A stretch of 64,000 bases of DNA from Agapanthus africanus (GCA_030015575.1 CM057339.1:700364761-700428760), one strand, 5' to 3'; shown: positions 32,155-45,192, numbered from the stretch's first letter. Translations and numbers: made by a program. The notes: generated by a model from the letters alone, not told the origin.

Positions 32155-34489
32155 ATGGCTTCAAACTGCACTACCCGCAACTGCAACTCTCGCCCCGTCC
32201 CTGCTGGAGGAGTGACTTATGGGCCCCAAGCTGCCTCTCTTTTCAAGATACCAGTGGAGCAGGTAACTCAAGCCACCACTGGACTATTCTTCGGGACATG
32301 CTCCCACTGATGAGCTTCAATGCCCCAATGACATCGCAAGAAGCTCCATAGAAGCCGGTCTTTGATCGACTTACCACTGCCGCGACCCCTCTCAACGGGT
32401 CACCCAGTTTCAATACCTCAGTTTTCAACAAACCGGGCCCGAACGTCCGCAAACCTGGGATACCCAAAACGGCCATCCCAAAGCGGATAGCCATCCCGAC
32501 TCAAACGGACGAAATCATTGGAAAGGCTCCTCCTTCCAAGAAGTCAGTTTTTACAAGGCTGGTCATTCCGGTTGCTGCTCCAGGCGAGGTCCTCAAAGCT
32601 GTTTCCCCTGCTCAGAGGGGGCATGAAGAAGCTTATACAACAACGGAGGTGATCTCATCCGCACGACATGCTCGACGTCGCCACTGGCGCCGAGTGAGGA
32701 AGGCTGGGGGCAACTCCCCCTCTGGATTTACTCCACCAGCTCCGATGGTGGAGATCGAGGCTGCTGTTCCAACCGGGAACAGCTTTGAATTGCTGAACAC
32801 GGTGCGTAGAAACTCTCCTACTGCGGTGTTGAAACGAACTCCTTCACCTGTGGGGAATGACATAGAAAAGAAGCTGGAGCAACCCCCTCAGCGGCTGTCC
32901 TCTAAGATTCACAAAGTCTGGCGTCAGGTCCAGGAGTCGGTGATCGATCAAGACTACCTTCGACGACAGAAAAAGGTGAAGGTTCGGCAGGAGAAGGATT
33001 ACTCCGTCAAGCCACGAAAAGCAAAAGCTACTTGGGTGCCCACTACAACGGCCCCCACAACTCCAATCACTCAAAAAAGGAGGCCGCAAAAAGCCCTTGT
33101 GTCTTTGGCAGATCGCAAAGACACCGAACACAAACGCCCCAAGTCTGGGGGCATGGTGGTGCACACCGTTTATATGGCTTCCGGAAAGGAGGAAAGCCGT
33201 GCTTCAACGGGTCACCGACCGCTCACCCGATCTGTGACGAAAGCCCAGGAGCAGCAACAAAAGCTTCAGGAAATAATGACTGTGATGGCTGCACTTACCG
33301 AACCGAAAGAAAGTTCGGAAGTATCATCAGAGCAGCGTCACGAACAAGAAACTGATGCTGACTTCTTACGTAGAATACTCGAAAAGAAAGACACAGAAGC
33401 CGCAGAACAAGCGGCTAACATAAAACAAATGGCACTCCTCTTCCAAGACATGGTAGGGATGATGTTACAGCCGGACCCTCCATCTGAAGACCCTCCAGTC
33501 ATTGTCGGAAATGACGGAAGGGAAACATCTGACCCTCCTCCGGCTCTTTCAGCAGTCAAGGAAGAAACCATTTCCAAGGCCGCACTGGATGACTATATAG
33601 CTCAGCAAATACGAGCTCTTCAGGCGAGTGAAGCGGCTGGGCAAACTGTTAGAACTGGACGACCCTATCCGGGCTGGTATGACCAAATCAGTTACCCGCC
33701 GGGATATACGATCCCTAAATTCCACGTATATAAAGGGACAGGGAATCCGCATCATCATATCGCTCAATTCAGGGTCTTATGCGGCAATACTGGAGGCGAT
33801 GACAAATTGTTGCTTCGCCAATTCGTTGGCAGCTTAGCAGAAACAGCCTTTGAATGGTATTCGGAGCTACCTAATGACTCTGTCAAAACATTTGCGAAGA
33901 TGGAGCTACCGTTCACGCAAAGATTCGCGAGTGCTAGTGAACGCACCCCGATAACAGCACTAATAAATGCCAGAATAAGGCCAGGCGAAACGTGGTTCCA
34001 ATACGCAACACGATGGCGAAACCTATGGTCGAAATGCGAACAACGCATAGAAGAGGCACCTGCGGTAGGCATGTTTGTGGGCACTCTCGATCCGCAGGCG
34101 ACCATCTCGCAATTCATGATGTTCTTCAGGCCGACCACCTTCCAGGACTTGATCGACAAATTAGCCCAAATGGACCAGATGGGCCATGGACCGTCTCCTC
34201 CAAAACCAGATTCCCGAAATGAGAAAGGAAAAGGGAAAGCGAGCGTCGTCGCCAATGCTCAGCAAAAGTCGAGCAATTCAAAGCCGGTCGTTCGCCAAAA
34301 CAACGTGCGTCCACGCCCATCACTCGAAGAGAGGCTAGGACATCCTTACTCGTTTCCTCAGAATAAAACGAGAAAACTGTTCGAGCTGGCAGTGCACAAC
34401 AAACTCATCAATCTGCCGAGTCCAAAGCGTCTGTCGCAGCCAGGCGATTTTAATAATCCCAATTATTGCCCTTACCACCAAACGGTAAG
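32155..34489 (+). pseudogene. gag of F, N-terminal and core part, cut by E
   Basis: The first ATG is at 32155 (MASNCTTRNC). That frame stops at 32308-32310, and an in-frame TAG near 32351 precedes the main open stretch, so the N-terminus is broken at least twice. From about 32354 the frame is open to E. It has a Pro/Lys-rich N-terminal part, a coiled, charged segment (about 33230-33420), and a Retrotrans_gag core from RPYPGWYDQISYPPG (about 33655) through GGDDKLLLRQFVGSL and WRNLWSKCEQ to about 34150, ending in NYCPYHQ. At 34490 the frame runs into the E LTR and stops at 34658. This gag should build the particle that packages F RNA. Confidence 0.88.
34485..34489. repeat. Left TSD of element E (gtaag)
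   Basis: The identical gtaag follows the E 3' LTR at 44791-44795. Removing E and one copy rejoins the F gag frame. Confidence 0.95.
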
Positions 34490-36651
34490 TGTTAGTTATA
34501 TGTATGCCCTAGAGGCCATTACTGTACATATGATGTATATTGTAGTGGATGCCGGGACATATATAGGGAGGACTTTCTTGCTCGACATGATAGTATGCTA
34601 TCTGGTTACTCTTTACCTTAACGTGTATACTGATTGTCTCTATGTTACATGTTGGTAAAGCCCTTAGGATGTGTACTTGACTACCTGGACTATGATGCGG
34701 ATCATACTAGTGGGGACAAGGTAGTCCATAAGTACATCCTTCAAAGTCCCTAGTCGTGGGTATATCGAGACGGGGCATCGATATACCAGAGTAGACTAGC
34801 GTATATCTTCTCGACCCATACAGATGGGCGATGGATGATCCCATATCCATTGGTGTTTGACATCGGAGATGATATACGGGTGCTCAGTGGAGACTGGGTA
34901 CACTTGACGGACTCGCCGAGAACTCCCAGATGGTATTATACCTTACGTCAGATGGCAGTTCTCTGGTGACACTGGTACAGAGTAGTCTGTTGACCCGAGA
35001 TCGTCATAGAGTCTTGTGTGGTTCCCACTGTGCTTTGATTTCCATCTTACCACGTCCAAGAGGGCGTGCAAAACGGTGGTTTTTTGGTACAGTCCCGAGT
35101 CACATGGAGGCAATGAGCGATGGGAGGGGATTCGTCTCTCCCGGTATAGGGAGTCGATGTTGCGCTGTGTTCGATTGGCTATAACAGGAAATCCTGGCCA
35201 GGGTTGCTGAGATTTACTGGTAAGTGTTACCAGTAGTTTCTCGAATTGTTATAGACCTCACATCGACACGACTTATCGAGCTATTGGGGTCTGACGTTTA
35301 CCACCCCTAGGAGAGATATGCGACATATCAGAAGACGAGACCGGACTGTACGGTAGTGTTACTGGTTGGATTCACTGGAGTGTGAGCGGGCTTGCTCGTC
35401 GATCTTCTGATCGCTCAATACCCGGGTGGCCGTTACGTTTAGCAGACCGCTTGCGGCTTGTGGGTGTTTGATATGATCATCACCTGCTGCCGGCGTATTG
35501 ACGAGTCTTTAGAGTCCTACACAGAGGTTTCCTGGCTCAAGCGAAACGAAATAGGAGCGCATATGAGATATGTGCGGGACCGAGAATAATGCGTGTATGT
35601 GATACCGTATTCTATTTTCGCGATGAATGTATCGAATGGTTGTATGCGATATAACCTAGTTATCGAATCAAGGATTGATTCGATAAGCCAATACATTGGA
35701 TACTAGTCGGTTATATGCGATATGACCGGATCGTTAAATCAAGTGTAGATTTAATGATTTAATGTATAATTATATATTTGATATATTACTTTGCATTAAC
35801 TAGTATTGGTTCACTTTATATGGATTTTCTCACTTGGATTGTGCACATTGTATATGTGATATACATTTGTACATTTGATTGTATCATGTTTGATGATACA
35901 TGATTGTTTAAGTGTATGTTAAGATTAAACCATGGTTATGTAATGGTTAGGGTTGATGATACATGATTTTCTCACTTGCTTTGTTTTACATTGAAGCTTC
36001 ATGAAGGTTTGAAAAAGTCCATCATTTTTGTTTCATGCCTAACCTAACCATTGACCTAACCCTAGTTTATTCTCTACACTTGACCATGGTTATTATTATG
36101 ATAAGTATTCTTTTTCATTTCTTTTTAAAATTAACTTATCATAATCATCATCATCTTCTTCTTCATCTTCTTCAATGAAGAAACCTTCACTTCATCAATG
36201 GTGATTGATGAAAATGAGTGAGAAATCCAATTCTAAAGTCTACCCACTTCCTATTTCTTCATCCTCTACCTCTTGCCAAGTAGTAGAGTGTGTTTTCTTC
36301 ACAAGTTTCTTGACTTAGTGAAGTTGGAGCTTGATCTAGTGATGCCTCGACGTAAATCATCTTCGGCATCGACGTCGACGACCTAGCCCGTCCATTCTCC
36401 GATGAAGCCGACGCTAGAGCCCGGGGTTCGACTTGGACAGCGAGGAGACTTCATTGCGGAGCTATGGAGGTGGAGGACCGGATCTACAAAGGTTGTATAT
36501 CCGTTCTTTTAGTTTAGCTGTAAACTAGTTTCATTTTATCGCCTAAACATCTAGCCAACGATCTAGTCTAGGGTTTCTCAGCACCGTAATTTTTGAAACG
36601 GGCATGGTTGATGCCTTGTGAGACCCCTTGAGAGTGCTTAGGAACCCTACA
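34490..36651 (+). repeat. 5' LTR of E (2162 bp)
   Basis: TGTTAGTTATATG ... GAACCCTACA. Relative to the 3' LTR it has a short substituted patch near 35947-35985, where a copy of upstream LTR sequence (GATGATACATGATT, TTCTCACTTG) replaces a TTTA-repeat segment, and it keeps about 22 bp that the 3' LTR lacks near 43486. Confidence 0.94.
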
Positions 36652-36652
36652 G

Positions 36653-36665
36653 TGGTATCAGAGCC
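36653..36665 (+). other. Primer-binding site of E (initiator tRNA-Met)
   Basis: TGGTATCAGAGCC, one base after the LTR end, as in D. Confidence 0.92.
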
Positions 36666-36851
36666 TAGCTAGAGCCTTAGGCGAAGTCTAGACGATGTTT
36701 GAAATCCGAACGAACCCGAAACCCATTTTCCAAAATGCTCTCTGTCCAATTTTTAAAAATCTGGATTTTTCCATATTAAAAATATGCAGAAAATCAAGCA
36801 GGGTTTTTTATGAGTTACTGTGCAAAACGGAGCCCTAACTCCGTCAACCCA

Positions 36852-36899
36852 CCGCGGAACCGCGGCCTTACCCCACGTGGCGCGGCGGTTCCGCGGCCG
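36852..36899 (+). other. Post-PBS hairpin of E
   Basis: CCGCGGAACCGCGGC pairs with GCGGCGGTTCCGCGG across a short spacer, 199 bp after the PBS. This is the same position and outer arms as in D (21026) and C/B (56806-56853), with a different centre. Confidence 0.65.
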
Positions 36900-38554
36900 T
36901 TATGTTGAATCTTTGACTTTTGTTTGCACAGTAATTGTTATATTTGACTCCTTTGTTTTCTGGATAATTTTAATATTTCATTAAACAGTTGAGTATTTTG
37001 GGGTTGTATCGGAATCGCTGTTTCGATCGGATTATCAAGTTTTGTCTATGTGTTTTTCCGGATAAATTTTAGAATATGTTAAAATGTTCTACCGGATATA
37101 AATACCCAATTTTTCCCCTGTCGGGAAATTTCCAAGTGTTGGATTTTTCCGTAGTTTAACGACGTTCTAAGTAGTGCAAGTAACTCGATGGACCCTCTAG
37201 AAGACAACAAACCTTAACTCGATTATGTGACCGTCTTGAACTGCCCTTTAAACCTTAGGGTTTGGGGCAGTACGGTGTGCCACATGTGAGGCGTTGGCTT
37301 GACCCTTCTACGGCTGGACCGTTGGTACTGAGGCACGAACTGAATGTTTTTAGACTTATTTCATGTGTTGATCTGTATCAGGAAAACTTGGGTGTTTGAC
37401 TGTTCGATCGGAAAGTTTAACATTTTCTATTTATCCGGAATGGGATACAATAATTGGAATTCACAAGTAGTTATGAGATAACTGAATGAATGTTATAAAC
37501 ATAGCAGTTTAGTCTCACTTGATCGGTTGCCACGGAATTTTGATGTGATCAAAAGTCCGTTGCAATCACGTAGCGTACGCGGATACTCGCCGGGTAAACT
37601 CAATAGACAGCTACACCCCATAGCCCCGACCAAGTGACTGTAGGAGAACCCCGTCGCCGAAAGCATCCGTTCGGGTGCTCGCGGCAGTGGTGTTCCGCCT
37701 TGGTGCACTTCGTCGACGGTATCGGGGGTGCGACAGTCTACTGAAGCTTGCGACGAGCATTCGATCAGTTTTTCGGGAATCCTGTTGAATTGCCCGACTT
37801 GATATTGAAAAGTGTTTTCGATAATAAGACTAAAATGCGGGGTTTATAACTGTTAGGCATGTGATGTCTAAGTAATTCATTTGATTAGGCATGCGATGTC
37901 TATGCAGATTGCGGATTCCAACTATTGTAGTTTTACACTTTCTTTTCTATGACCGTAAGTGTAATATGTGATATCGCCGGTTTCATTGCTATATGTCAAC
38001 GACAATTGGGATGGACATATTTACTTACGTTGATGACATGTGATGTTATGTGTTGCTGGATATGTTATATTGGATCGTCGTGTTTGAATAGCAGGGGTTT
38101 TTTATGTGAGATGAGTGTTTTTCATTTTCATTCATGTAAAAACTTGTATGTAATATTCTTTTTATTGGGGCGCTTCCAGGTTGCGGAAGTTGTCACCTTT
38201 TGTATATTATTTACTTTTCCACACTAGGATAGACCTAAGGAGGAGGGCACAAGTAACCGGGTTCTGGAGTCCAGTGGGAGACCAACTCGAGGAGTCGAGT
38301 CCGGGTCTCCTAACTCTGGAATTGGTAGGGTTGCTTGCCGCTCTCGTAGGGGTCTAGGGGTATGGGTTTGGCTATTCATCAGGACCGTGGAATCCGTGTT
38401 TTATACTGGCTCGTATTGAAAACACGGACGTCCTAGTATATCCAATATTTCATATGATTCTTCTGCTGTGATATCTATGATGTGATCATGTGATGTTCTG
38501 TGATAGATACAGTATATAGTATATTTGATATATTATATAGACGTTACTTATGTT
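36900..38554 (+). other. E leader region, unassigned
   Basis: Collinear with D 21076-22740. No gag or other protein is recognisable. Confidence 0.6.
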
Positions 38555-39595
38555 TTACACCCGCGCTAGCCCTGCCCCGCTCTGTCGTTAGTTACCTAAC
38601 CTAACGGTGCACGAGGGGACATTGAGGCGAATGCGGATGGCATAAGTGTACGTCGTATTTATCTGTGATGTTTAGGTACTTAAATGATGGGACTTCATTA
38701 ATATGATTAATGAAATAAAAAAAACCTAAGATGTTGTAGAATCGAATTTCAAAATAAAACAGGTAGCTACAGTTCTTGCTTTGCACAGCGGTATATATGA
38801 TATATCCTGCACCTTATTCGATAAGGAAAGGACCGAGATCCCTTCACCGGGAGTGACTCCTTTAGCAATAACTGGCAGATGCTACACACTCGGTTTGTCT
38901 TTTGATTGCTTTTAAGAGTTTTGCTTTGCACAGTGATATATATGATATAGCCCGCACCTAATTCGACGAGGAAAGGACCGACGATCCCTTCACCGGGAGT
39001 GACTCCTTTAGCAAAACTAGAAAAGCCTCAAAAACACTCCATTTCAAAATCATTTGATTCTACAACGATATCAAGTTCATTACGCAATAGGTTTTCAGAA
39101 AAACCTGTCGTAGCCCTCCGTCATTTCAGATAAGTAGTAGTTAGTATTCGTGCTGCGTTTGTTGGCCTTTGTCAAGGCGCAGTGTGCGGTAGCTAACTGG
39201 TGCTTATCTGCTTATGCATATGATGCAGATTGGGTTAGGGTAGTCGTGCGACCTTGTTGGCCTTTGTCAAGGGCCGTACGGGTGGGTTTAATTCAATCAG
39301 GAAATGACGGGTTGAACTTGACTAGCATCCTATGGTTTGTTGGCCTTTGTCAAGGTCATAGGAGGTTAGGGGCAAAATATTATCGGGAATTTCAAGTGTT
39401 GAAATTTGCAATGAGATTGCATACCTTCTATGAGATAGTTGGATCCCGATACCCGCTGCGAGTAAGAGTTACTCCTGGGAGAGTTTTATACATACAATTA
39501 GCCGATCAAGTAGGTGTCTAGAAAGGTGTTAACGAGGTTACGCCTCTGGGAAAACGAGGTTTACATTAATTAGGTCCGTGCGAAAGCACGGGGCA
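38555..39595 (+). other. Structured non-coding module of E
   Basis: The hairpin series of D with changed stems: CGTTAG/CTAACG (38586-38606); duplicated block (38781-38868 and 38930-39016); CTGCG/CGCAG (39153-39182); CGTGCG/CGTACG (39245-39280, one G-U pair); CCTATG/CATAGG (39329-39362); GAGTAA/TTACTC (39460-39474); CCGTGC-GAAA-GCACGG (39576-39591). Loop sequence is TTGGCCTTTGTCAAGG in all three middle hairpins. Confidence 0.65.
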
Positions 39596-40429
39596 CCTCC
39601 CTCAAAGTACCAACACTGGCCTGGCTGAAAGATTGGCGAACTTGTAGTGTGTAATTAATCCCGGCTAGTCTTTCCTTTTAGGGTTTGAAGGAAGATTTGA
39701 TAAAAAGCAGTAGGAGCCATCCTGATTAGATAAAATAATAACCAATCTATTCTTGCAAGAGCGCACGCTGAATGTTTTCTTCTCTCTCTCTCCAGGTAGC
39801 GACCATATCATGCCTTAATCAAGATAATAATACGGATTATTGACCGAACTCGCTTGTTATACTGAGCTGGGGAACGTTGGTCCCGCTCCAACTTATAATT
39901 GTTATAAGACAGAGCAGGAAATAGGGGAATACCAAGATTCCCGTGCCGCCCAAACGAAGAGAGTGCATGCTGATGCATCATCTTCGGGTGTGTTCATTAT
40001 ACAGAACTGTTTCTCAATGTCCTTTACGTCCTGGGTATATGATACCGGATCAGGATCCCAGATATGTAATCTGTTACATGGGCTACAAATAGGTAAAGAA
40101 CTGAGAACGGGTGATAAGTTTCATGAGGCAGAAAACGAGGCAAGTGTTGCAGCCAAGTCTGTTGGTCACTATCACCCTGTATTGTAATACATTGATTCTG
40201 AACCAATGTTATTAGATACCGAACTTGATATACAAAATCATATCTGTCTCTTTATTAGTAAAGAAACGATAAAATTTTGTATTGTTGGATAATGTTCTGA
40301 ACATTTCCTATATCAAAAGTTGATCGGTTCAGGCACGTTATCTAAAAGCATTAATGTTCTAAATCAAACTACAGTTCTTCGTATACAGAACACACACAAG
40401 AGGAAGAGTTCAGAAATGGACGGATCCTT
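39596..40429 (+). other. E internal region before integrase, unassigned
   Basis: About 0.8 kb, collinear with D 23776-24609. An open stretch (about 39840-40187) has no recognisable domain. Confidence 0.5.
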
Positions 40430-40950
40430 CTTGAGGTATTGTAGACTAGGTCATATCAATGCGACCCGACTAGCTTGAGTTACATATAGATGCATATTTA
40501 AATTAGTTTGAATTTACATCTTGTGAAACTCGCCAGTCATGTCACAAAGATAAGATGACCATAGCTCTATTTATTGGAAACAGAGAAAGAGTTAGTGAAC
40601 TCTTGGGATGATACATGTTGATGTATGTAAGTCCCCTGTCTACACATACCAAGACCGGTTCTTTTTACTTCATTACATTCTCTGATAATCTTTCAAGATT
40701 CAGACCTATGTTCCTGTTGAAACACAAGTTCGAACCTTTTAAGATATTCACAAAATATAAGTTAGAAGTAGAGAACCAAAATACGGGTATAAGTATTATG
40801 TCCTATGATGAGATCAAGGAGGAGAATACTTGTGCATGGAATTTCTGGACTATTCTAAAGGAGAATGAGATTCTCTCTCAGCATTACTCCTCCGTATACA
40901 CCATAGCACGATGGTATATCGGGGCGGAGCAGATACACCCTATATGATAT
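40430..40950 (+). pseudogene. Pre-integrase and integrase remnant of E
   Basis: YCRLGHINATRL, then a CETRQSCHKDK-type zinc-region remnant, then FITFSDNLSRFRPMFLLKHK, EVENQNTGI, the YDE segment and GAEQI. The second residue of the D homolog's SDD is Asn here. Frame changes match D. One open piece runs 40615-40947. Confidence 0.8.
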
Positions 40951-41113
40951 GGTGTGCTCCATGATGAGTACTACTGAGTTACCTTTTTCCTATTGGGTGT
41001 TATGCACTTGAGAAGTTGCATACCTACTAAATAGGGTTCAAATCAAATCAGTTGCCTACCACTCCATATAAGATATGGAATGGGAAGAGCCCATGTCTTA
41101 AGCTAGTTAAGAT

Positions 41114-42023
41114 TTGGGGTTGTCCGGCCTATGTCTAAAAAGCAAAATCCGGACAAGCTCGAGGCAAGGTCAGTTATGTACAACTGGAAAGGTTCCAGCT
41201 ATACAAGCTACAACAGATGATTTGGTAGAACCGAAGGATTCAGTAGATACCAACAAACCTCAGCCTCTCCGCCGATCTAGCAGGGTTCCTCACCCACATG
41301 AGAGATACTTCGGTTTCTCTGTGACAGTGGGAGCGAGGATTGCATCATGAGATGATGACCCAACTAGTTTCGAGCTGGCCATCAGGAGTGAGACTCTGTA
41401 AGAATGGCTGGATGTTTATCGATCTGAGATGGAATCCTTATACACCAACAAAGTATGGACTTTGGTTGCTATATCTGAAGGGTTAAATCCCCATCAGGAG
41501 CAAGTATATCTTGAGAAGATTACTTGGTGTACATGGAAAAGTTGAGACTTTCAAAGCTAGACTTGTTAAAGATTTTCGTCATCAACCAGGCGTGGATAAT
41601 GATGAAACCTTTTTCCAGCAGCCATGCTTAAGTCCATCCAGATCCTACTTGCCACGGCTACATACCATGACTATGATATTTGGCGGTTGGGTGCCATGAA
41701 TCCTTTTCTAAATGATGTTTTAGAAGAGTGTGTCTATAAGTACACAGCCAGAGGGCCTCGTAGACAGTGGGAGCAGCGGAAACGTGAGCAAGATGTTTTA
41801 TAGGATAAAGCAGACATCACGGAGTTGGAACGTCTGTTTTGATGTCGTAGTCAAAGAGTTTGACATCATCAAAATGGTAGATGAACCTTGTATAAACAAA
41901 AAGGTAGTAGGGAGTATGTTGGTGATCCTCGTAGAGTACGTGGATGACATACTCTTGATAAGAAAGGAGTTTCTTATGCTACGCTCGATCAATCTCCGTT
42001 TATCACAAATATTCTCCGTGTAG
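41114..42023 (+). pseudogene. Reverse transcriptase of E, broken
   Basis: PLRRSSRVPHPHERYFGF is followed by TGA (41348-41350) and TAA (41399-41401) at the same codons as in D. SEMESLYTNKVWTLV, KVETFKARLV, KSIQILLATATYHDYDIW and, after the shared one-base loss near 41749, RIKQTSRSWNVCFD and VEYVDDILLI follow, with YVDD at 41937-41948. Angela-type RT, not translatable as a chain. Confidence 0.88.
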
Positions 42024-42189
42024 GATCAAAATGATACCTCCTAAATCCTGAGTTTTGGATCTATGAGATAGATTTAATTGGATGTTAGGATTCTCACTAG
42101 TTGTAGTGAGATGATATCATACGATTCTGGGGAGAATCACTGGAAGGGTTCCAGGGTGATAAAGACGACTGAATGTCAGTCGCAGGCAT

Positions 42190-42591
42190 TGTCTTTACCC
42201 TCAGTGAAGGGACGGTATGTTGGAAGAGTTCCAAGATACATACCGTGGCATACTAGACGATAAAGGCTGGATACATCGCTACTTAAGATGCTACCAAAGA
42301 GGCTGTTTGGGTGTATATTGGTTCATGAGATGAACTACGTTCCTCCCATTGTGTGACAATGGAGTTGTGGCTTATGCCAAAGAACGTCCGTCCCATCAGT
42401 GATCCAGACATATTCTAAGGCAGTATCACCTGATCATGGAGATAGTTGATCTCCAGGGTGATCGAGGTTAGGAGAGTACACTCAGAGGATAACACGGCGG
42501 ATCCACTCACGAAGGCCTATTCCCAGAGAGAGACTTTTATGGGATGGTTGAGTATGAGATACTACAACCACTGCTACAGATGGCCCTAGTG
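42190..42591 (+). pseudogene. RNase H of E, broken
   Basis: Collinear with D: an ATKEAVW-like piece near 42290, QYHLIMEI-like, ADPLTKAYSQRET near 42500-42535, and WLSMRYYNH before the polypurine tract. Multiple stops. Confidence 0.76.
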
Positions 42592-42603
42592 CAAGTGGGA
42601 GAT
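42592..42603 (+). other. Polypurine tract of E
   Basis: CAAGTGGGAGAT directly before the 3' LTR. Confidence 0.88.
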
Positions 42604-44790
42604 TGTTAGTTATATGTATGCCCTAGAGGCCATTACTGTACATATGATGTATATTGTAGTGGATGCCGGGATATATATAGGGAGGACTTTCTTGCTCGAC
42701 ATGACAGTATGCTATCTGGTTACTCTTTATCTTAACGTGTATACTGATTGTCTCTCTGTTGCATGTTGGTAAAGCCCTTAGGATGTGTACTTGAATATCT
42801 GGACTATGATGCGGATCATACTAGTGGGGACAAGGTAGTCCATAAGTACATCCGTCAAAGTCCCTAGTCGTGGGTATATCGAGACGGGGCATCGATATAC
42901 CAGAGTAGACTAGCGTATACCTTCTCGACCCATACAGATGGGCGATGGATGATCCCATATCCATTGGTGTTTGACATCGGAGATGATATACGGGTGCTCA
43001 GTGGAGACTGGGTACACTGGACGGACTCGCCGAGAACTCCCAGATGGTATTATACCTTACGTCAGATGGCAGTTCTCTGGTGACACTGGTACAGAGTAGT
43101 CTGTTGACCCGAGATCGTCATAGAGTCTTGTGTGGTTCCCACTGTGCTTTGATTTCCATCTTACCACGTCCAAGAGGGCGTGCAAAACGGTGGTTTTTGG
43201 GTACAGTCCCGAGTCACATGGAGGCAATGAGCGATAGGAGGGGATTCGTCTCTCCCGGTATAGGGAGTTGATGTTGCGCTGTGTTCGATTGGCTATAACA
43301 GGAAATCCCTGGCCAGGGTTGCTGAGATTTACTGGTAAGTGTTACCAGTAGTTTCTCGAATTGTTATAGACCTCACATCGACACGACTTATGGAGCTATT
43401 GGGGTCTGACGTTTACCACCCCTAGGCGAGATATGCGACATATCAGACGACGAGACCGGACTGTACGATAGTGTTACTGGTTAGATTCTCGTCGATCTTC
43501 TGATCGCTCAATACCCGGATGGCCGTTACGTTTAGCAGACCGCTTGCGGCTTGTGGGTGTTTGATATGATCATCACCTGCTGCCGGCGTATTGACGAGTC
43601 TTTAGAGTCCTACACAGAGGTTTCCTGGCTCAAGCGAAACGAAATAGGAGCGCATATGAGATATGTGCGGGACCGAGAATAATGCGTGTATGTGATACCG
43701 TATTCTATTCTCGCGATGAATGTATCGAATGGTTATATGCGATATAACCTAGTTATTGAATCAAGTATTGATTCGATAAGCCGATACGTTGGATACTAGT
43801 CGGTTATATGCGATATGACCGGATCGTTAAATCAAGTGTTGATTTAATGATTTAATGTATAATTATATATTTGATATATTACTTTGCATTAACTAGTATT
43901 GGTTCACTTTATATGGATTTTCTCACTTGGATTGTGCACATTGTATATGTGATATACATTTGTACATTTGATTGTATCATGTTTGATGATACATGATTGT
44001 TTAAGTGTATGTTAAGATTAAACCATGGTTATGTAATGGTTAGGGTTATGATTTTATTTACTTACTCATTTATTTATTTATTTATTTCATTTTGGCAAAA
44101 GAAAAGAAATGGTGGCTTGCTTTGTTTTACATTGAAGCTTCATGAAGGTTTGAAAAAGTCCACCATTTTTGTTTCATGCCTAACCTAACCATTGACCTAA
44201 CCCTAGTTTATTCTCTACACTTGACCATGGTTATTATTATGATAAGTATTCTTTTTCATTTATTTTTAAAATTAACTTATCATAATCATCATCATTTCTT
44301 CTTCATCTTCTTCAATGAAGAAACCTTCACTTCATCAATGGTGATTGATGAAAATGAGTGAGAAATCCAATTCTAAAGTCTACCCACTTCCTATTTCTTC
44401 ATCCTCTACCTCTTGCCAAGTAGTAGAGTGTGTTTTCTTCACAAGTTTCTTGACTTGGTGAAGTTGGAGCTTGATCTAGTGATGCCTCGACGTAGATCAT
44501 CTTCGGCATCGACGTCGACGACCTAGCCCGTCCATTCTCCGATGAAGCCGACGCTAGAGCCCGGGGTTCGACTTGGACAGCAAGGAGACTTCATTGCGGA
44601 GCTATGGAGGTGGAGGACCGGATCTACAAAGGTTGTATATCCGTTCTTTTAGTTTAGCTGAAACTAGTTTCATTTTATCGCCTAAACATCTAGCCAACGA
44701 TCTAGTCTAGGGTTTCTCGGCACCGTAATTTTTGAAACGGGCATGGTTGATGCCTTGTGAGACCCCTTGAGAGTGCCTAGGAACCCTATA
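42604..44790 (+). repeat. 3' LTR of E (2187 bp)
   Basis: Starts TGTTAGTTATATG and ends CCCTATA before TSD gtaag. The altered terminal dinucleotide would hinder another integration of an end copied from this LTR. Confidence 0.93.
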
Positions 44791-44795
44791 GTAAG

Positions 44796-44964
44796 TCACC
44801 CGATTGAGAATTGTTTCGTCTTTAAGGGATGGATCGAGGATCAATACCTACGAGGCAAGTTCGCGCTGTCGGAAAATTGGAAGGTGAACCCGCCACAACC
44901 GCATGCTTTGAGAAAGATGGATACGCCGGGGGCATCATGGTCAGTCATAGAAAAAGTCCCATAG
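44796..44964 (+). pseudogene. gag of F, C-terminal part
   Basis: It continues the F gag frame after E: HPIENCFVFKGWIEDQ, completing a C-x2-H-x4-H-x4-C finger whose first half lies at 34467-34478. The frame ends with TAG at 44962-44964. G has the equivalent HAIENCYIFKDW, but there the chain goes on into a protease. In F nothing coding follows. Confidence 0.8.
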
Positions 44965-44998
44965 ACCGAAAAGTCAATAAACTAGATATTCGCCTCAA

Positions 44999-45100
44999 AT
45001 ACGGCGACAGCGGACCGAGATGTCCTTAAACTAATGATGGACCGCAATGTCCTAAAACTTGCAAATGACCGAAATGTCTTTAAACTACTACCGCATCCTT
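44999..45100 (+). repeat. LTR-type 27-bp repeats inside F
   Basis: Three degenerate units of the GGACCGAGATGTCCTTAAAC type, the same unit as the LTR array at 30891-31060. An LTR-derived piece lies directly after the truncated gag. Confidence 0.7.
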
Positions 45101-45192
45101 AGGCCGACGAGAAAAAAAAATATTAAAAAATATATATATATAAAGAAAAAAAATGAAAGAAAATAAAAGAAAGAAATAAAAAAAGAGTAAAA
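45101..45192 (+). repeat. A-rich low-complexity tract in F
   Basis: Runs of A with TA and GAAA repeats. No other feature seen. Confidence 0.8.

Larger units (their letters stand above)
34490..44790 (+). mobile_element. Element E: complete Angela-like Ty1/copia retrotransposon inside F gag
   Basis: 10.3 kb, same subfamily as D: LTRs of 2162 and 2187 bp, iMet PBS, post-PBS hairpin, structured module, decayed pol, polypurine tract and perfect TSD gtaag. The 3' LTR ends CCCTATA (the usual CA is mutated to TA). By-eye LTR divergence is about 1.8% plus a few indels. It is the innermost layer of the nest. Confidence 0.94.
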
